Assembly (NCBI GenBank): GCA_902790905.1
Contig: CADATO010000018.1
Location: 1-54,153 of the forward strand
Reading direction: 5' to 3'
Source of the DNA: an uncultured Eubacteriales bacterium
GTDB lineage: Bacteria; Bacillota; Clostridia; Peptostreptococcales; Anaerovoracaceae
DNA: 54,153 bases
Part shown: positions 17,611 through 24,748 of the stretch, piece by piece
How the letters are laid out: each line of letters begins with the position of its first letter
How positions within the stretch are numbered: position 1 is the first letter of the stretch
Program-made: the position numbers and the translations under genes
Notes under the pieces: generated by a model
Told to the model about the DNA's origin: nothing
Seen by the model: the letters and a program-made list of their open reading frames with translations, nothing else
Databases searched by the model: none

Positions 17611-18531
17611 ATGATCAAAGCGGTACTACTGTCCGGGTTTCTCGGGGCAGGCAAAACAACACTTCTGCAGCGGCTGCTTGACGGCAGGGAACGCACAGGC
17701 GTGATCATCAATGAATTCGGCGATATCCATATGGACGGGGCGCTGGTGCGCAAAGAAGGCATCGAAATGGCGGAACTCTCCAATGGGTCGATCTTCTGTG
17801 CCTGCATCAAAGACAACTTTGTGGATGCCCTGATCGAAATGTCCGGCAAGGACCTGAATGTACTGTTTATCGAGGCCAGCGGACTGGCGGATCCTTCCAA
17901 CATGCCGACGATCATGGAAGGACTGGCGGGCAAACTCGGCGGCAGGCTCAGCTATCTTGGCTCCATCTGTGTGGTGGATGCCAATGCGGTACTCCCGCTG
18001 ATGGATGTCCTGCCGGCAATCAGCGCACAGCTAGCATACAGCAAGCAGGTCATCGTCAACAAAGTGGATCTTGTCAGTGAATCGCAGCTGCTGCAGATCG
18101 AAGAGGCCATCCGTGAGATCGCGCCGGAGGCGGCAATCACGGCAGCGACGTACTGCCGTGTGGATACTGCGGCGATGCTGGCAGCCATGGAGCAGCAGGC
18201 GGACGGACCGGAAGGCCGTGAGACCAGCAACACCTACGAATCCCGCCCGGTGGTATTCTATCTCACCTGTAAAGAGCCGGTCGGCAGGGAACAGCTGGAA
18301 GCATTTCTCCGGGATATCACCCCGGAAGCATACAGGATCAAGGGCTTTGCTCCGACAGATCGTGGTATGATACAAGTGAGTGTCAGCGGGGACCAGATCG
18401 TACTCGATCCGGCACCGGCGGGCAATCTGGAAAACCGCATCGCCGTCATCACAAGAACAGGCATGCGTGCTATGAGCGCAATCACAGCGGCAATTGAGAG
18501 CAACGGGCTGAAAGGGTCGATATGTGTATAG
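17611..18531 (+). CDS. CobW/COG0523-family GTPase with altered metal motif (CobW 1)
   Basis: 306 residues. G-domain motifs: P-loop 'GFLGAGKTT' (9-17), switch 'VIINEFGDI', Walker B 'VLFIEASGLADPS' and 'VNKVD'. COG0523 proteins are metallochaperone GTPases for zinc or cobalt enzymes. The canonical CxCC motif after 'ELxNG' is replaced by S-I-F-C63-A-C65, so two of three ligands have moved or been lost. The C-terminal CobW domain (about 215-306) is present. It overlaps the next gene by 10 nt. In this setting it probably delivers or checks metal or corrinoid for the methyltransferase machinery. Confidence 0.88.
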   Translation: MIKAVLLSGFLGAGKTTLLQRLLDGRERTGVIINEFGDIHMDGALVRKEGIEMAELSNGSIFCACIKDNFVDALIEMSGKDLNVLFIEASGLADPSNMPTIMEGLAGKLGGRLSYLGSICVVDANAVLPLMDVLPAISAQLAYSKQVIVNKVDLVSESQLLQIEEAIREIAPEAAITAATYCRVDTAAMLAAMEQQADGPEGRETSNTYESRPVVFYLTCKEPVGREQLEAFLRDITPEAYRIKGFAPTDRGMIQVSVSGDQIVLDPAPAGNLENRIAVITRTGMRAMSAITAAIESNGLKGSICV

Positions 18532-19217
18532 CCAATGAATTGTGGACGATGTCCGGCAGGGAGTGTGACGCACTGGCCACAGAACTCTTCACCATACAGA
18601 ATAATCTGGACCGCCCGGAAAAGCGCTATCAAAGACTGTTAAAAGAGGCGGTCTCCTTGAAGGAGGAGATCATTGATGATCTCCATATCCGTGCCGTCTA
18701 CAATTACTATGACGATATCTTTTTGAAAGATGATGTTCTCGTCATCGACGGAAACATGTTCGTCTCAGAGGTGCTGAATGGGGTACATCCCAGCCAGTTC
18801 CTCGGCGCGTATGTGTTCGTCCTGACGGCGGGGGATTTTTCGTATTCGGACCGCCCTATGATGGACCAGGTGTTCTATGATCTGTGGGGGACCGCATTTG
18901 CGACCGCTGCACGGCAGCATCTGCAAAAGCATTTTGCGCAGGACGGCCGGATCAGCGAAGTGTTCGGCCCCGGACTCTTCGGCATCCCGATGGCAACGAT
19001 GCGGGGACTTGTTTCTATGGTCGATGCGGAAAGCATCGGCGTCAGAGTCAATGCGAGCAATTTCCTGCTGCCCGTTAAGTCTTACGGAGGGATCATCTTC
19101 CGGGTCTCGGAGAATTACAGACCGCGCGGTGCCACCTGTGCAACCTGTCTCGGAAACAGATTAAGCTGCAGTCTATGCGAATACGATCCCAAGAGGCATT
19201 TGCACCCGGAGGACTGA
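18522..19217 (+). CDS. Stand-alone MetH-activation-domain-like protein, paralogue 1
   Basis: 231 residues resembling the C-terminal SAM-binding reactivation domain of B12-dependent methionine synthase: 'LDRPEKRYQRLLKEA', 'GAYVFVLTAGD', 'DLWGTAFATAA', 'GRISEVFGPGLFGIPM' and 'PVKSYGGIIFRV'. It ends in a four-cysteine finger C-A-T-C-x6-C-S-L-C, not part of MetH. The start overlaps the CobW stop by 10 nt, with AAAGGG ahead. In MetH this domain binds SAM and remethylates inactive cob(II)alamin. Here it probably serves the corrinoid protein of the methyltransferase system. A closely similar gene follows directly. Confidence 0.85.
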   Translation: MCIANELWTMSGRECDALATELFTIQNNLDRPEKRYQRLLKEAVSLKEEIIDDLHIRAVYNYYDDIFLKDDVLVIDGNMFVSEVLNGVHPSQFLGAYVFVLTAGDFSYSDRPMMDQVFYDLWGTAFATAARQHLQKHFAQDGRISEVFGPGLFGIPMATMRGLVSMVDAESIGVRVNASNFLLPVKSYGGIIFRVSENYRPRGATCATCLGNRLSCSLCEYDPKRHLHPED

Positions 19218-19227
19218 AAGGAAACTT

Positions 19228-19914
19228 ATGCGTATCATGAACGAGGTCTGGTCGATGACCGGGAAAGACTGCGAGACGATGGCGACCGAGCTGCTGATCG
19301 ACGCGAATGACCTGGACAGACCGGAAAAACGTTATCAGAGAATGCTGCGTCAGGCGATCGAACTCAAGGACAGGGTCGTCAATGATATTTCGGTGCGGGC
19401 GATCTATAACTATTACGATGATGTATACCTCGCCGACTCGATCCTTGTGATCGACGGCAAGCTGTTCGTATCCAGCACACTGAAGAATGTTGACAGCAGC
19501 CAGCTGCTGGGCGCGTATGTATTCGTGCTGACAGCCGGCGACTTTTCTTTCCCCGAAGAGCCGATGATGGAGCAGGTCCTGTTCGATCTGTGGGGCACGG
19601 CTTTTGCGACCGCGGGGCGCAAGCATCTGCAGGTTCATTTTGCATCGGAAGGGCGCATCAGCGAGGTTTTCGGACCGGGTCTGTACGGTATCCCGATGGA
19701 GTCGATGCAGGATCTGGTGTCTCTGGTGGATGCGGACCGGATCGGGGTGACCGTGAACGACAGCTGCTTCCTCTGGCCGGTCAAGTCGTACGGCGGGATC
19801 ATCTTCCGTGTGGCGGATGACTACAAACCGCGCGGCGGCTCCTGCGTAGCCTGCAGAGGCTCAAAACTCAGCTGCAATCTGTGCGAGTACAATCCGAACG
19901 GAGGAGCGCAATGA
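19228..19914 (+). CDS. Stand-alone MetH-activation-domain-like protein, paralogue 2
   Basis: 228 residues, more than half identical by eye to the preceding protein along its whole length, with the same 'LDRPEKRYQRML', 'GAYVFVLTAGDFSF', 'EGRISEVFGPGLYGIPM' and 'WPVKSYGGIIFRV' blocks. It has the same C-terminal C-V-A-C-x6-C-N-L-C finger. It starts 11 nt after paralogue 1 and overlaps the activator gene by ATGA, so translation is coupled. The two may form a heterodimer or be specific for two different corrinoid proteins. Confidence 0.85.
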   Translation: MRIMNEVWSMTGKDCETMATELLIDANDLDRPEKRYQRMLRQAIELKDRVVNDISVRAIYNYYDDVYLADSILVIDGKLFVSSTLKNVDSSQLLGAYVFVLTAGDFSFPEEPMMEQVLFDLWGTAFATAGRKHLQVHFASEGRISEVFGPGLYGIPMESMQDLVSLVDADRIGVTVNDSCFLWPVKSYGGIIFRVADDYKPRGGSCVACRGSKLSCNLCEYNPNGGAQ

Positions 19915-21308
19915 GCACATATGATGATTTCAAATGCACCGGGCGGTGCGAGGAATGCGGCCGCTGCAACGGGATCAATAAAATACTGAAAGCGGACAAC
20001 AGGAAGACGCGCATGATGTACTTCCCCGACGACTTCGTGACGGAGAGCGGCGGAGAAGGGCTTGGCGCGGCTTTTGACATAGGGACGACCACGGTCGTCG
20101 GGATGCTGTGGGATCTTAAGACCGGCAGGATGATGGACATCCTCGCCGAGACCAACCCGCAGAACAAATACGGCGCAGACGTCATTTCCCGCATCACCTA
20201 CTGCGGCAGATCGGAAGAAAAACTGGCGGAGCTCAGCGGCCTGATCCGCAGCAAGATGGATGAGATGCTGGATATCATGTGCACGCGCAAGGCGCAGGAG
20301 CAGACGGACGGGCGGCAGATCAGCCGGTCGGAGATCCGGCGGATCACGGTCTGCGGCAACACCACGATGTCGCATCTCGCCGGTGGCTACGATCCGATGT
20401 CGCTGGCCCTCGTGCCGTTCACACCTGCGTATGAGGGCGAACTCGTCCTGCAGGCATCCGATATGAAGATCACGGCGGCGCCGGGCTGCACGGTCACGAT
20501 CATCCCGAACCTGGCCGGCCATGTCGGCGGGGACATCAACGCGGGCATCGTGGCGAGCCGGCTGCTTGATCAGAAGGAACTGACGCTGTTCATCGACATC
20601 GGCACGAACGGCGAGATGGCCCTCACGGACGGCGAACGGACGCTGGTCTGCTCGACAGCTGCGGGGCCGGCCTTTGAAGGCGCCTGCATCTCGCAGGGCA
20701 TGCGCGCCAGCACGGGTGCGATCGAAAAGGTGGAGATCAGCGGCAGCGACGTCACATTGTCGACGATCGACAACGGGGCACCCGTAGGCATCTGCGGCAG
20801 TGGCCTGATCAGCGCCGTGAGCGAGATGCTCCGCAATGGCGTGATCGACGCGACCGGCAGGATGGACAAAAAGCATCCGCGCGTCCGGCTCATCGAGGGC
20901 AAACCGGTCTTTATCCTGGCCGAGAAGCCGAACGGTGATCCGGTCGGCCTGACGCAGAAGGACATCCGGGAAGTGCAGCTCGCCAAGGGAGCGATGCAGG
21001 CTGGGGCGGCCATCATGCTGAAGATCCTGGGCAGAAAACCGGAAGAGATCAGAAAGGTGATGCTGGCAGGGGCCTTCGGGAACTTCATCGACCGCGAGGC
21101 GGCTTCCAGGATCGGGCTTCTTCCCCGCATCCCGCTGGAGCGGATCGAACCGGTGGGCAATACCGCCGGGGCAGGCATCTCCATGGTTCTGATGAACCGG
21201 GAGGAAGCGGCGCTGGCCCGCGGCATGGCATCGCACGTGGAGCACGTGGAGCTGGCGGCCTGGCCGGAATTCGATATGGAATACATGAACGCCATGTCGT
21301 TCGCATAG
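19911..21308 (+). CDS. ASKHA corrinoid-reactivation protein (RACE/DUF4445 type) with short four-Cys N-terminus
   Basis: 465 residues from the ATG at 19911, which overlaps the preceding stop and has GGAGGAG ahead. RACE proteins reduce inactive Co(II) corrinoid with ATP. The ASKHA core starts at 'AFDIGTTTVVG' (54-64) and continues through 'ETNPQNKYGADVISRI', 'TVCGNTTMSHL', 'IDIGTNGEMAL', 'GICGSGLISAVSEML' and 'LAGAFGNFIDREAASRIGLLP'. Family members normally carry an N-terminal [2Fe-2S] ferredoxin domain plus linker of about 200 residues. Here only about 45 residues precede the core, with C9-x3-C13-x2-C16-x2-C19, which could hold a [4Fe-4S] cluster. It closes the first operon, before a terminator. 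Confidence 0.88.
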   Translation: MSTYDDFKCTGRCEECGRCNGINKILKADNRKTRMMYFPDDFVTESGGEGLGAAFDIGTTTVVGMLWDLKTGRMMDILAETNPQNKYGADVISRITYCGRSEEKLAELSGLIRSKMDEMLDIMCTRKAQEQTDGRQISRSEIRRITVCGNTTMSHLAGGYDPMSLALVPFTPAYEGELVLQASDMKITAAPGCTVTIIPNLAGHVGGDINAGIVASRLLDQKELTLFIDIGTNGEMALTDGERTLVCSTAAGPAFEGACISQGMRASTGAIEKVEISGSDVTLSTIDNGAPVGICGSGLISAVSEMLRNGVIDATGRMDKKHPRVRLIEGKPVFILAEKPNGDPVGLTQKDIREVQLAKGAMQAGAAIMLKILGRKPEEIRKVMLAGAFGNFIDREAASRIGLLPRIPLERIEPVGNTAGAGISMVLMNREEAALARGMASHVEHVELAAWPEFDMEYMNAMSFA

Positions 21309-21320
21309 CAGCAGAAAGGG

Positions 21321-21351
21321 CGATTCTCTGATCACAGGGAATCGCTTTTTA
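21321..21351 (+). terminator. Terminator of the first methyltransferase operon
   Basis: 11-bp stem GCGATTCTCTG/CAGGGAATCGC with ATCA loop and a five-T tail. Confidence 0.88.
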
Positions 21352-21398
21352 GTACTTTTGTACTAGATAATTAGCCCGTTATAGGGACAGGTAAATTC

Positions 21399-21427
21399 TT
21401 GAAAAATACATGATCTCTTTATATCAT
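21399..21427 (+). promoter_or_regulatory. Probable promoter of the MttB operon
   Basis: TTGAAA (21399-21404), 17-nt spacer, TATCAT (21422-21427). The 150-nt leader that follows is rich in AACCA and CCAGC repeats and appears largely unstructured. Confidence 0.6.
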
Positions 21428-21596
21428 TAAAGTGCAAATAAATACTGACTGAAATTCACTGAAACCAACCAAACCAGTGGGTTTTAGCACTACAAGGTTT
21501 ACATTTTGTCCAGGATGTAAATGTTCCTGCCGGTACGCACCAACCAGCGCCAGCAGAAAGCCAGCAGACCAACCAGCTATAGAAGGAGGAACCTGT

Positions 21597-23036
21597 ATGG
21601 AAAGGAACATCCCTAATAATGTAAATTTTAGTGTACTCAGCCCGGAGCAGATCCAGAAGATCCACCGTGCCAGCGTGACAGTCCTGTCCGAGTTCGGTGT
21701 GAAGATGGACAGCGCCCGGATGAGAGAGGAACTGCAGGCGGCAGGCGCGCAGATCTGTGAGAACGACATCGTCAAGGTGCCGGAACAGCTGATCAACAAG
21801 TGCCTGGAGACGGTCCCGAAGGGGGTCAGCCTGTATTCCAGAGATGGTGAGGAGATCATTAAGATCGGCGCGGAGAACAATATCTACTTCGGCGCCATTA
21901 TTGACGTTGTCAATGTCCTCGACCACCACACCAACAAAGTCCGCAAGATGTACCGCGAGGATGTCAAGAACTTTGCCGTCCTGGAGGACTATCTGGACAG
22001 TGTCAGCTATACCACGCCGGCGGGCATGTTCAACGGCGTCGACCCGCGCATCGCGTCGCAGATCGCGTTCCTCGATACGTGCCGGTATTTCACCAAAGCA
22101 CAGAGTATCGTTACGGCAGAGTGCAGCGGTTTTGAAGACTGCCTGCATGTGGCGCAGGACTTCGTCGGCGGCAAGGACAAGCTCGCGGAGAAGCCCTTCA
22201 TCATGTACTACGCGGAGCCGATCTCCCCGTTCATGCATGTTGATGAGTCCGTCAAGCGTATCATCGTCTGCGCCGAGAACGGCATTCCGATCACCTACAT
22301 GCCGTACAGCATGATGGGCGGCACCGCCCCGGTCACTCCGGTCGGCGCACTGATCCAGAACAATGCGGACGTCCTGATGGGTCTGGTGATGAGCCAGGTC
22401 ATCAAGCCGGGTGCTTCCTTCATCTACGGCTCGATGCCGACCGTCTTCGACATGAAGACCACCGTCGGTTCGTACGGCGCACCGGAGTTCCACATGTGCG
22501 TCGCTGCCTCTGCTGATCTGGCGGACTTCTACGGCGTTCCGTTCTACGGCTCGCACTGCCTGTCCGATGCGAAGACCATCGACGCGCAGTCTGTCGCAGA
22601 ATTCGAGATGTCCATGATGTCCACCATGATGAGTAAGGCGAATCTGGTCCACGACGGTCCGTTCCTCGATCACGCGAACAACATCACGCTGATCGGCCTG
22701 CTGCTGTTCGACGAGATGTTCTACCAGACCAAGGCGTACGTCAACGGTGTCGACACCAGCGACGAGATGATTGACCTGATGCTCAAGACCATCAAGGACG
22801 TTGGCCCGGGCGGCCATTACCTCGAAGAGAGATCGACTCTCAAGAACTTCAAGAAGATCTGGTATCCCAAGCGTTTCAAGCGTCTCATGGAGAACCCGGA
22901 CGAATCCGACCTCATGGATCGCCTGATCGCCGAAGTCGATCACATCCTCGAGACACACGTGCCCAAGCCCATCACCCAGGAGCAGGAAGAAGTCCTCGCT
23001 TCCTACGAAGCGGAGTTCATGTCCCGGTACCAGTAG
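21597..23036 (+). CDS. MttB-superfamily (non-pyrrolysine) corrinoid methyltransferase 1
   Basis: 479 residues from the ATG at 21597, with AGAAGGAGGA in front; the open frame 40 codons further upstream is leader. It belongs to the trimethylamine methyltransferase superfamily ('HRASVTVLSEFGVKMD', 'VPEQLINKCLETVPKG', 'MGGTAPVTPVGALIQNNADVLMGLVMSQVIKPGASFIYGS', 'SHCLSDAKTIDAQSVAEFEMSMMS', 'TLKNFKKIWYPKRF'). The gene has no in-frame UAG, so it lacks the pyrrolysine of methanogen MttB. Known non-Pyl members demethylate glycine betaine, proline betaine, carnitine or butyrobetaine. The corrinoid acceptor gene lies 92 nt downstream, and a BCCT transporter is in the same run. The substrate is probably a quaternary amine but is not proven. 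Confidence 0.92.
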   Translation: MERNIPNNVNFSVLSPEQIQKIHRASVTVLSEFGVKMDSARMREELQAAGAQICENDIVKVPEQLINKCLETVPKGVSLYSRDGEEIIKIGAENNIYFGAIIDVVNVLDHHTNKVRKMYREDVKNFAVLEDYLDSVSYTTPAGMFNGVDPRIASQIAFLDTCRYFTKAQSIVTAECSGFEDCLHVAQDFVGGKDKLAEKPFIMYYAEPISPFMHVDESVKRIIVCAENGIPITYMPYSMMGGTAPVTPVGALIQNNADVLMGLVMSQVIKPGASFIYGSMPTVFDMKTTVGSYGAPEFHMCVAASADLADFYGVPFYGSHCLSDAKTIDAQSVAEFEMSMMSTMMSKANLVHDGPFLDHANNITLIGLLLFDEMFYQTKAYVNGVDTSDEMIDLMLKTIKDVGPGGHYLEERSTLKNFKKIWYPKRFKRLMENPDESDLMDRLIAEVDHILETHVPKPITQEQEEVLASYEAEFMSRYQ

Positions 23037-23039
23037 CGG

Positions 23040-23058
23040 CCGGCGCAGCCTGCGCCGG
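23040..23058 (+). other. Intercistronic hairpin between MttB 1 and corrinoid protein
   Basis: 8-bp stem CCGGCGCA/TGCGCCGG with a 3-nt loop and no T-run. It is more likely an mRNA-processing or stability element than a terminator. Confidence 0.5.
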
Positions 23059-23128
23059 GTGCAGTAAGCAGCCGGGCGGCATGCAATCGCCGCATCATTC
23101 GGTAACGCAGTGAAAAAAGGAGATCAAT

Positions 23129-23758
23129 ATGGATATTTTAGAAATGATCGCAAACGATGTCGTAGAAGGCGAAATGGACGAGATCGCAGATCACGTGCAG
23201 GAAGCGCTCGATGGCGGCATGGAGCCGAAGAAGGTGCTCGACGAAGGGATGCTGAAAGGCATGAACACCGTCGGAGACCTGTTCAAGGAAGGGGAGATGT
23301 TCGTACCGGAAGTCCTGATGTCTGCAAAGACGATGGACGAAGGCATGGAGATCCTCAAACCGTTGCTCAAAGAAGGCGATGTCACCAAAGCGGGCGTCGT
23401 CGTCATGGCGACCGTCAAGGGCGACCTGCATGACATCGGCAAGAAGCTGGTCTGCATGATGCTCGAAGGCGCCGGATTTGAGATCCATGACCTGGGCGTC
23501 GACGTCACACCGGAAGAAATCCGCGACGCCGTCAAGGAGAAGAACCCGGATATCGTCGGCATGTCCGCCATGCTGACCACCACGATGCTGTCCATGCAGG
23601 ACACCGTCGCGCTGCTCAAGCAGGATGCAACGACTCAGAACGTTAAGATTATGATCGGCGGTGCACCGGCGAACCCGGATGTGGCGACCGAGATGGGCGC
23701 CAACTATTCGGCGGATGCGTCCGCAGCGGTAGATCTGGCGGTCTCCCTTGTTAGTTAG
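23129..23758 (+). CDS. Corrinoid protein (MttC/MtbC-like) for methyl transfer
   Basis: 209 residues, typical of these proteins. The N-terminal helical cap domain (about 1-85, 'LFKEGEMFVPEVLMSAKTMDEGM') shields the methyl-cobalt bond. The B12-binding Rossmann domain has D99-L-H101-D-I-G104 in 'VKGDLHDIGKKLV', 'MSAMLTTTM' and 'IGGAPANPDVATEMGAN'. His101 is the expected lower cobalt ligand. AAAAGGAGATCAAT precedes the ATG. It lies between MttB 1 and the racemase-like gene and should accept methyl groups from MttB 1, perhaps also from MttB 2, since only one corrinoid protein is visible in the window. Confidence 0.95.
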   Translation: MDILEMIANDVVEGEMDEIADHVQEALDGGMEPKKVLDEGMLKGMNTVGDLFKEGEMFVPEVLMSAKTMDEGMEILKPLLKEGDVTKAGVVVMATVKGDLHDIGKKLVCMMLEGAGFEIHDLGVDVTPEEIRDAVKEKNPDIVGMSAMLTTTMLSMQDTVALLKQDATTQNVKIMIGGAPANPDVATEMGANYSADASAAVDLAVSLVS

Positions 23759-23849
23759 TTGTTAGTGGCTGCGCGGGCTGCCGTGGGTTGGCGGTCCGCT
23801 GTACCAATTTCGTTCAATCAATCGTTAGAGTTCGGAAGGAGAATCAGAT

Positions 23850-24632
23850 ATGCAAAGAGACTTTGGTATCAATCAGATCTACGCAAGACCTGGTAAAGTC
23901 GGCTACGGCATGGGCCTTGGCGTCATGCTCCTCGATGAAGTCTATCCGGGGTTCCCGGGGGATCTGCGCAATGCAAGTGCATATCCGTATCCGGTCCAGT
24001 ATGAGATCATCGAAGGCGCAAACTGCTACAACATTGGCTGGACCACAGGCGCAGGCGAAGCCATCATCCCCGCGATCGTCAAAGCGGCGAAGAAACTTGA
24101 AAAGCTCGGCTGCAGAGGCGTACTCGCAGAGTGCGGATTCTTCGCTTATTATCAGAAGGACATCGCCGGCGCTGTAGATATCCCGGTCTTCATGTCGAGT
24201 CTGCTGCAGATCCCGTTCATCCAGCAGATCATCGGCCCGAAGAAGTCGGTCGGCATCTTCTGTGCGACATCCGGCAATCTGACCCCCAAGCACCTTGAAG
24301 CGGTCGGCGTAGACATGAACAGTAACTTCCACATCAAAGGCGCGATGGACGGCGACGGCTGCCCGCAGTTCCGTTCCCTCTGGGATGCGTCCACCAGACC
24401 GGACATTCCGACCGCAAACTATGAGATCGCGGAGCGTGACATCGTGAACAGCGTCAAGGACTATGTGAAAGAGTATCCGGACATCGGCGCGATCATGCTC
24501 GAGTGCACCGGCTTCCAGCCGTTCGCAAGAGCGATCCAGAGAGAGGTCGATCTGCCGGTCTTCTCCTGGTCCACCCTGATGGACTACGCATACTCCGTCT
24601 GCTGCCACAGAGATTTCTACGGGCACGTATAA
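23850..24632 (+). CDS. Aspartate/glutamate/hydantoin racemase-family protein
   Basis: 260 residues. Both catalytic-type cysteines of the family are recognisable: C95 in 'GVLAECGFFAYYQ' and C219 in 'AIMLECTGFQPFA'. Further blocks are 'FMSSLLQIPFIQQIIG' and 'KKSVGIFCATSGNLTP'. GAAGGAGAATCAGAT precedes the ATG. It sits inside the MttB operon between the corrinoid protein and the BCCT transporter, so it probably handles the N-methylated substrate or its demethylated product, for example by racemising an amino-acid-like compound. The exact reaction cannot be read from sequence. Confidence 0.8.
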   Translation: MQRDFGINQIYARPGKVGYGMGLGVMLLDEVYPGFPGDLRNASAYPYPVQYEIIEGANCYNIGWTTGAGEAIIPAIVKAAKKLEKLGCRGVLAECGFFAYYQKDIAGAVDIPVFMSSLLQIPFIQQIIGPKKSVGIFCATSGNLTPKHLEAVGVDMNSNFHIKGAMDGDGCPQFRSLWDASTRPDIPTANYEIAERDIVNSVKDYVKEYPDIGAIMLECTGFQPFARAIQREVDLPVFSWSTLMDYAYSVCCHRDFYGHV

Positions 24633-24748
24633 AGCTGCTGCGAAATCAGCAGTACGGGAGCGATTCCTTAACAAACGAAGCGCTGTGATCGTATAACGGA
24701 TATGGATCATGACCGGTATTATCTGGATTTGGGTTAAGGGGTAAGAAA

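Noticed and set aside
21428..21596. Riboswitch in the leader of MttB 1
   Set aside because: The leader is made of AACCA and CCAGC repeats with little pairing; no known class was recognised.
21456..22958. Minus-strand frame of 500 codons opposite MttB 1
   Set aside because: It is a shadow of a high-GC coding strand; the MttB frame has conserved motifs and a strong ribosome binding site.
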